Positions 59,533 to 64,000 of a stretch of DNA of 64,000 bases are shown here, in pieces. Location of the stretch: assembly GCA_965224275.1 (NCBI GenBank), contig CBDCYR010000015.1, forward strand, positions 248,001-312,000, in the 5' to 3' direction. The DNA comes from CAUZWH01 sp965224275. Lineage in GTDB: Bacteria > Pseudomonadota > Alphaproteobacteria > SHVV01. The number at the start of each line of letters is the position of its first letter. Within the stretch, counting starts at the first letter, position 1. The translations under genes and the position numbers were made by a program. Under the pieces are notes generated by a model. It worked only from the letters and a program-made list of their open reading frames with translations. It had not been told where the DNA came from and did no database searches.

Positions 59533-60414
59533 TTATCCGTCGGGCCGTCGCCTCACCCACAGCAAACGCAGTATCGCCGGCATCCGCATGCCCTTGCGGC
59601 CAATAATTCCGTCGGGGCGCCAGAGCATGATGATGACATACAGCAGCGCGTAGAAAATGCGCTTATCCAGGGGATCGACGAGGTTGAGGACCCACGGCGC
59701 GAACACGATGACCGCTGCACCGATGTAGGTTCCCCAGAATGTGAAATAACCGCCGATGCAGGGCGCGAGTAAAACCAACACCGACATGTCGAATGCGAAC
59801 TGATCGGGCCGGATGACGCTCAGATTGTGCGCGTAGAGCGCACCGCCAATACCGGTAATGGCGCCGCCAAGAGACCACGCCAACATCTTGACGGACCTCG
59901 CATTCACGCCCACCGCCGAAGCCGAGTATTCGTTGTCGAAACAAGCGCGGAACGCGCGGCCCATATGCGACTTCTCGAACCGCCACAGAACGAACGAGAT
60001 AACCGCGACCACGGAGAACACCAGTGTGAAATCGGTCACGATCGGAATGCCGATCAGTCCGATTGCCCCTCTGACATACTCGGTGTTGAGCCAGACGACG
60101 GACATCGCCTCACCGAACGCAAAGGTGCCGATGGCGAGGTACATGCCCTTGAGCCGGAGACCCATGAGGTAGGCGATCATGAAGCCGGCGGCACCGCCAG
60201 CCACGGCGGCAATCGGAATAGAGATGAGCGGCGGCCAGCCGAGTTTGGCGCTCAAGATCCCCGTCGAATAGGCACCAATTCCCGCGAAAGCCCCATGACC
60301 AATCGAGATCTGACCGGACATCAGCGTGACGTAACAGCCGAGCGCCAGAATCAGGAAGATGCCGTAGTCGGTCAGAATGTTGATCAGGAACGAGATAATG
60401 TGCGGTTCGAGCAC
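59533..60414 (-). CDS. Branched-chain amino acid-type ABC permease (LivM)
   Basis: A 293-residue HAAT permease: ALGCYVTLMSGQISIGHGAF, GIGAYSTGIL, LRLKGMYLAIGTFAFGEAMS, KSHMGRAFRACFDNEYSASA and YAHNLSVIRPDQF are LivM-type. GTG 60414 starts the protein; its start codon abuts, and its GGGGG ribosome site lies inside, the left arm of the inverted-repeat element at 60415-60685. It belongs with the LivH at 60681 and binding protein at 61757. Confidence 0.92.
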   Translation of the reverse strand: MLEPHIISFLINILTDYGIFLILALGCYVTLMSGQISIGHGAFAGIGAYSTGILSAKLGWPPLISIPIAAVAGGAAGFMIAYLMGLRLKGMYLAIGTFAFGEAMSVVWLNTEYVRGAIGLIGIPIVTDFTLVFSVVAVISFVLWRFEKSHMGRAFRACFDNEYSASAVGVNARSVKMLAWSLGGAITGIGGALYAHNLSVIRPDQFAFDMSVLVLLAPCIGGYFTFWGTYIGAAVIVFAPWVLNLVDPLDKRIFYALLYVIIMLWRPDGIIGRKGMRMPAILRLLWVRRRPDG

Positions 60415-60685
60415 CAGTGCCCCCTATCATGATCGCGTGATACGTAGGACGGTGTTTGGAAGTTCCCGGCTAGGAGCGTGGTGCGTCGTGATGACGGCGC
60501 ATTGCAAGCGCCGCGCGACGACGGACCGGGGACTTCCGTACACCACCCGGAGGGTCGCTTTTCCTGATCCCTCGGGGCGTCGAGAACGCTCACCGATGCG
60601 ACAGCATCGCTTTCGCGTCCCCTCCTGCCAAGGAAACTGGAAAAGCGATCCTACGTGCCACGCAATCATGATACGGGGCACTAGT
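60415..60685. mobile_element. MITE-like inverted-repeat element between livM- and livH-type genes
   Basis: About 271 bp bounded by imperfect inverted repeats of roughly 35 bp. The left end reads AGTGCCCCCTATCATGATC, and the right end, read on the other strand, AGTGCCCCGTATCATGATT; both continue to TACGTAGGA/CACGTAGGA. No open frame. The right end contains the livH stop (60681-60683), and the left end adjoins the livM GTG start. It splits what should be a compact transporter operon. Confidence 0.75.
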
Positions 60686-61571
60686 TCACCTCGTATTCCG
60701 CGCGGCCGTGCTCGCCGAACAATCCACCGGGTCGTACCAGGAGAATGAGGACCAGTGCCCCGTAGCCCACAAAATCGCGCATGGTCGACTGCCAATAGCC
60801 CACAACCATGACTTCGATGGTGGCGAGCAACAGGCCCACCACCAGGCACCCCGGGAGGTTGCCCACCCCAGCGACGATGACGATGACCATACCTTTGAGG
60901 CCGAGCGTTACGCCCATGAAAACATCGGTGACGCTGTAGTGAATGCTATAGAGAATCCCCGACGCCCCGGCCACCGCAGACGCGATCGCGAACGTAAGAA
61001 TGCCGATGCGAAATCGATTAATACCCAGGGTGCTCGCGATTTCGGGGCTTTGGGCGACGGCACGCATGGCAAAGCCGAATTTGGTGCGATACACAAGCAA
61101 CACGAGCAAAACCATCAAAGCGAGGCCCGAGGCCATGAGCAGGAGCTGCATATCGGAAACCACGGCCCCCCACCAGATCGTGTAGTTGGTTGGCTCAAAG
61201 GGGACCGGAAAGGATTCCGGCCTGCCGGAGGTAAAACGACGAACCACGAATTGGATCAACAGGCCCGCGCCAATGGTTGCGACGATCACACCCCACGTCG
61301 ATCGCGGCAGGATCGGACGAACCGCGATGCGTTCGACGACCAGGCCCATAATCGTCGCACAGGCGATCCCAGCAAGGATGGCGAGGTAGAAATTAACGCC
61401 GACGATCGTCAGCAGGAAGAACATCGAATAGGAGCCAACCATCACCAGCGCGCCGTGCGCGAAGCTCAATACGTTGAGGACACCAAAAATCAGGTTGTAA
61501 CCTAATGCGATCAGCGCGTAGACCGAGCCAATGGTCAGCCCGTTGACCAATTGTTGAATGAAGGTATCCAT
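60681..61571 (-). CDS. Branched-chain amino acid-type ABC permease (LivH)
   Basis: A 296-residue HAAT permease. It starts MDTFIQQLVNGLTIGSVYAL at ATG 61571, then ALGYNLIFGVLNVLSFAHGA (LivH signature), VERIAVRPILPRSTWGVIVA and the coupling stretch QSPEIASTLGINRFRIGIL. The last codons, AEYEVN, lie at or inside the right arm of the MITE-like element, which also supplies the stop codon. A longer frame to 61607 starts GTG and lacks support. Confidence 0.92.
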   Translation of the reverse strand: MDTFIQQLVNGLTIGSVYALIALGYNLIFGVLNVLSFAHGALVMVGSYSMFFLLTIVGVNFYLAILAGIACATIMGLVVERIAVRPILPRSTWGVIVATIGAGLLIQFVVRRFTSGRPESFPVPFEPTNYTIWWGAVVSDMQLLLMASGLALMVLLVLLVYRTKFGFAMRAVAQSPEIASTLGINRFRIGILTFAIASAVAGASGILYSIHYSVTDVFMGVTLGLKGMVIVIVAGVGNLPGCLVVGLLLATIEVMVVGYWQSTMRDFVGYGALVLILLVRPGGLFGEHGRAEYEVN

Positions 61572-61756
61572 AGGCGGCACTAGTCGTTTATATATCGCGT
61601 CGCTCACACGCGGGCGAAACGTGTGTGTCGCGGCTTACCCGCGACGCTGAAGCGGTAGCAGGCGGCCTCGCGATTTACGCCGGTTGGCAGCGGGCAACGA
61701 GCTAGCGGCCTGACATCGAGGCGCTAACTCGCCGCCGCTTGTTCAAGTTTGCCGTC

Positions 61757-62920
61757 CTATTGTTCCCAGAACGATTCCGGCACGCGGACGATGTTGCCAT
61801 CCTTCCACGTGGCGATGATCACGTCTTCGCGGAAGGCGTTGCCGGAGCCCTTCCAGCCGATCTTCCCGGTCAGCGACTCGATACTTTTGGTCTCGGCGAA
61901 CGCCTTGCGAATGCCGTCACGGGACAGATCATCGGCCCCGTTCAAGACCTCACCCAGGATGTAAATGGCATCAGCCGACAGTGCACGCCACTGGTCCGGC
62001 ACTTTTCCGGTCACCGCCTTGTGACTCGCAATTAGCTCCTGAATGTAAGGACGGGGATCTTCGGGGTCGTACAGATTGTAAAAGATGGTTGTGCCTGTGC
62101 GGCCTTTCGACAGTTTCCAATAATCCTCATGGGTCATGCCGGCGTCGCCAATAACCGGCATTTCCATTCCCATGTCGCGCGCAGTTTTCACCATTAGCCC
62201 GGTGTCGTTGCCCGGCCCCATGAGGAACAGGAGATCGACCTTGGCAGCTTTCACGCGGGTCATTTGCGGCCGCCAGTCGGGATCCTTGGCTTTACCCGTG
62301 GCTTCGGTCACCAGTTTGATATTGAACTTGCCCAGGAATTCGCGAACGACCTTGGCGTTGTTGACGGCGTATTCCTGATCATGGGTGTAGACCATCGCGG
62401 CGGTCTTGGGATGCCACTTCTTGACAATCCGCGGAAACATGACCGGAAACGCCGTTTTCACCTGTGGCATCGAGCGAAATAGCCAGGGTCCGATAGTCGC
62501 GGTCGGCCAGAAACCGCTATTTGCAAAAGCGAATGACGGGAGCTTGTGTTTGTTGACCAGGTCGTGCGCGGCGATGACCTGACTCGTCGTACCAGAATCA
62601 AGCATCATCGGCACCGACGGATCCGAGGCCAGCTTCCTGACCTGCGTAAGGGTCATGGGCATGTCATCCCACGGGCCGTCGACTTGGTAGATCTCCAGCG
62701 GCCGACCCTTGATCCCACCCTTTTTGTTGATCAGGTCTTGAACAATTTTTGCCGCAGCGAACATGTCGTTGCCGTAGTAGGCGAGCGCACCGCTGAAGGT
62801 CGCCAATATCGGTACCCGGAACGGCTCACCCTTGGCCTCGGCCGCCCACGCATTCGGCGACGCGGTAGCCAGGAATACGAACGCACTTAGAAGCGATATC
62901 ACTAATGGTTTAAGGATCAT
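61757..62920 (-). CDS. Leu/Ile/Val-type ABC substrate-binding protein
   Basis: A 387-residue periplasmic receptor (Peripla_BP_6 type). Signal peptide 1-27 (LLSAFVFLATASPNAWA cleavage). Mature landmarks: PILATFSGALAYYGNDMFAA, KGGIKGRPLEIYQVDGPWDD, SDPSVPMMLDSGTTSQVIAA and YTHDQEYAVNNAKVVREFL. GGGAGG lies 6-8 nt before ATG 62920. With LivH and LivM downstream it makes most of an importer; ATPase genes are not seen. Ligands of this class include amino acids, amides and aromatic acids. Confidence 0.93.
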   Translation of the reverse strand: MILKPLVISLLSAFVFLATASPNAWAAEAKGEPFRVPILATFSGALAYYGNDMFAAAKIVQDLINKKGGIKGRPLEIYQVDGPWDDMPMTLTQVRKLASDPSVPMMLDSGTTSQVIAAHDLVNKHKLPSFAFANSGFWPTATIGPWLFRSMPQVKTAFPVMFPRIVKKWHPKTAAMVYTHDQEYAVNNAKVVREFLGKFNIKLVTEATGKAKDPDWRPQMTRVKAAKVDLLFLMGPGNDTGLMVKTARDMGMEMPVIGDAGMTHEDYWKLSKGRTGTTIFYNLYDPEDPRPYIQELIASHKAVTGKVPDQWRALSADAIYILGEVLNGADDLSRDGIRKAFAETKSIESLTGKIGWKGSGNAFREDVIIATWKDGNIVRVPESFWEQ

Positions 62921-63264
62921 CACGCACCTCCCCTCCTGCCCGACCTAGGCATTGGCCGGGCGTATTGTTCAACTGGAAGCCGAGTACTAAGCGTGCAGAC
63001 TACGTCGTATCCTAGCTTTCGCCGCTGATACAGCCAAGCACCTTCCCTTTGCTGCATGACGCAAGCGGGCGGTGCACGACGCACTATTGAGGAAGTACGT
63101 CGCGCCGAACGAAGTGCTGGCATCACAAGCTGCTACCTACGGGCTATCCCTGTTCGCCTACATAACTATCTGGATTCCCCCCGCAGGCCCAGATCGTCAT
63201 AATCGACGGCTAGCATGTAATTACGTGGCTGAGAGCGAGAGTTCCCCTGCTGATTGGGACAAGC
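62921..63264. other. Divergent promoter region
   Basis: About 340 bp between the binding-protein gene and the response regulator gene. No gene, repeat or terminator was recognised. Both flanking genes start from it. Confidence 0.5.
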
Positions 63265-63651
63265 ATGACTAAAATCCTGGTTATCGACGATGTAAAAACG
63301 AGCCGCAGCGTGACGGCGTATGCGTTGACGATGGGAGGATTTGATGTGATCTCGGCCGCCGATGGCGAGACCGGGATCCTTATGGCAACCCGCGAGTGCC
63401 CCGATCTCATCATCGTCGATCTATCGATGCCCAATGTCGACGGATTCGAGACTGCGCGACGTATCAAGGCGTTGGACAAAACAGCCGATATCCCGATTCT
63501 CGCCATCACCGCATTTGCAGCCCGTCCACCTACCGAGGAACGCGCCCTCGATGCCGGCTGCGATGGGTTCGCACGCAAGCCGATTGAGGCCGAAGCGCTG
63601 CTCGAGAAAGTTAATGAGCTACTGGCGGCGCGTCGGGCGTCAGTGGCCTGA
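63265..63651 (+). CDS. Single-domain (CheY-like) response regulator
   Basis: A 128-residue receiver domain without output domain. It has the acidic pair DD in ILVIDDVKTSR, phosphorylated Asp52 in LIIVDLSMPNVDG, the Thr in AITAFAA and Lys105 in ARKPIEAE. It would relay phosphate or bind a partner such as a hybrid kinase. No kinase adjoins; the next gene is a Rieske oxygenase 73 bp on. No ribosome site is evident ahead of ATG 63265. Confidence 0.9.
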   Translation: MTKILVIDDVKTSRSVTAYALTMGGFDVISAADGETGILMATRECPDLIIVDLSMPNVDGFETARRIKALDKTADIPILAITAFAARPPTEERALDAGCDGFARKPIEAEALLEKVNELLAARRASVA

Positions 63652-63724
63652 GGCCGGCCCTAACCTCGCACGTTTGTGATATCTTTCCCGGCGATGAGAT
63701 GCGTGGAGCGGGGGGTGAATAGGC

Positions 63725-64000
63725 ATGACGATTGACGCGAGTGTTTCGAAAGCGGTTAGCCAACGGGGAGCCCAGCTTGGTACCGCTATCGAAAAGACGC
63801 GCAAGCCGCTGGCCGAAGCGACCCATCTGCCAAGCGATATCTATACATCCGACGAGATCTTCGAGCTCGAAAAGGAGAAGATCTTCAAGAAGGATTGGCT
63901 GGCTGTCGCCCGCGTCGAGGAAATCGAGAAGCCCGGCGATTACATGACCTTTGATATCGTCGGTGAACCCATCATCGTCGCCAGGAATACCAACGGTGAG
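63725..64000 (+). CDS. Rieske ring-hydroxylating oxygenase alpha subunit, N-terminus only (partial)
   Basis: The first 92 codons of a gene that runs off the right edge. It shows THLPSDIYTSDEIFELEKEK and KDWLAVARVEEIEKPGDYMT then FDIVGEPIIVARNTNGE, the lead-in and first strands of the Rieske domain. The cluster motif C-x-H is beyond the edge. It is very like the N-terminus preserved in the remnant at 6683-7091 (LAVARVEELEKP), suggesting paralogues. The enzyme would dihydroxylate or demethylate an aromatic or quaternary-amine compound. Confidence 0.8.
   Translation, partial: MTIDASVSKAVSQRGAQLGTAIEKTRKPLAEATHLPSDIYTSDEIFELEKEKIFKKDWLAVARVEEIEKPGDYMTFDIVGEPIIVARNTNGE

Noticed and set aside
60708..61505. 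265-codon plus-strand open frame over the livH-type gene
   Set aside because: Antisense to a hydrophobic permease, which predictably gives a polar, Asp/His/Gln-rich frame; no ribosome site.

Overview
The window is GC-rich DNA, most likely from an alphaproteobacterium (Rhodospirillales-like is my best guess). This rests on gene content: OmpR/EnvZ-type signalling, a VPLPA-CTERM protein, many ABC binding proteins, benzoyl-CoA box genes and a RASNTQ-type phosphohexomutase. No rRNA, tRNA or CRISPR array could be supported. Genes are densely packed on both strands, and most encode uptake and breakdown of aromatic compounds, nucleosides and amino acids.

Region 1 (1-27 kb) is mixed catabolic and accessory DNA. 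It opens with the N-terminus of a Rieske ring-hydroxylating oxygenase facing an NMT1-type binding protein, followed by an orphan form-II molybdenum hydroxylase and an M1 aminopeptidase with a frameshifted tail. Next come deletion remnants of a second Rieske oxygenase and a second binding protein. Genes of meta-cleavage or 3-hydroxyanthranilate-type aromatic degradation are scattered over 10-24 kb: two FAH-like hydratase/decarboxylase genes, a LigB-type extradiol dioxygenase, an ACMSD-like decarboxylase, a 4,5-dihydroxyphthalate-decarboxylase-like protein and 3-hydroxyanthranilate 3,4-dioxygenase. An OmpR-type two-component pair, a nucleoside hydrolase, an MFS transporter, a decayed CcdA-like gene, a cytochrome c, a Gfo/Idh/MocA oxidoreductase and a phosphohexomutase complete the region.

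Region 2 (26.6-42.6 kb) is the most coherent unit. A BMP-family nucleoside ABC transporter (binding protein, double ATPase, two permeases) is followed with almost no gaps by cytidine deaminase, purine-nucleoside phosphorylase, deoxyribose-phosphate aldolase, a two-domain aldehyde dehydrogenase, thymidine phosphorylase, adenosine deaminase, an EamA exporter-like protein, a TrpF-like protein and a RidA-family protein. It reads as one operon for importing nucleosides and burning the (deoxy)ribose. A complete IS256-family element with a 9-bp target duplication sits in the divergent promoter between this operon and a Nudix hydrolase gene.

Region 3 (42.6-58.3 kb) holds an amidohydrolase, a phytanoyl-CoA-type dioxygenase, a binding protein, a candidate small RNA with a CRP-like operator and a strong terminator, a LivH/LivM pair, boxC and boxB of aerobic benzoyl-CoA degradation, a TPR-methyltransferase, a TauE exporter, a Rieske ferredoxin with an abnormal first cluster motif, an enoyl-CoA hydratase and a VPLPA-CTERM surface protein. 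Region 4 (58.7-64 kb) has an SDR, a second branched-chain-type ABC set (LivM, LivH, binding protein) split by a MITE-like inverted-repeat element, a single-domain response regulator and the N-terminus of another Rieske oxygenase that runs off the end.

Two themes recur. One is gene decay by internal deletion: three genes keep both ends but have lost their middle, and two more have terminal frameshifts. The other is small repeats: REP-like palindromes, two large inverted-repeat elements and several 12-17 bp tandem repeats, some inside coding sequence or over ribosome-binding sites.
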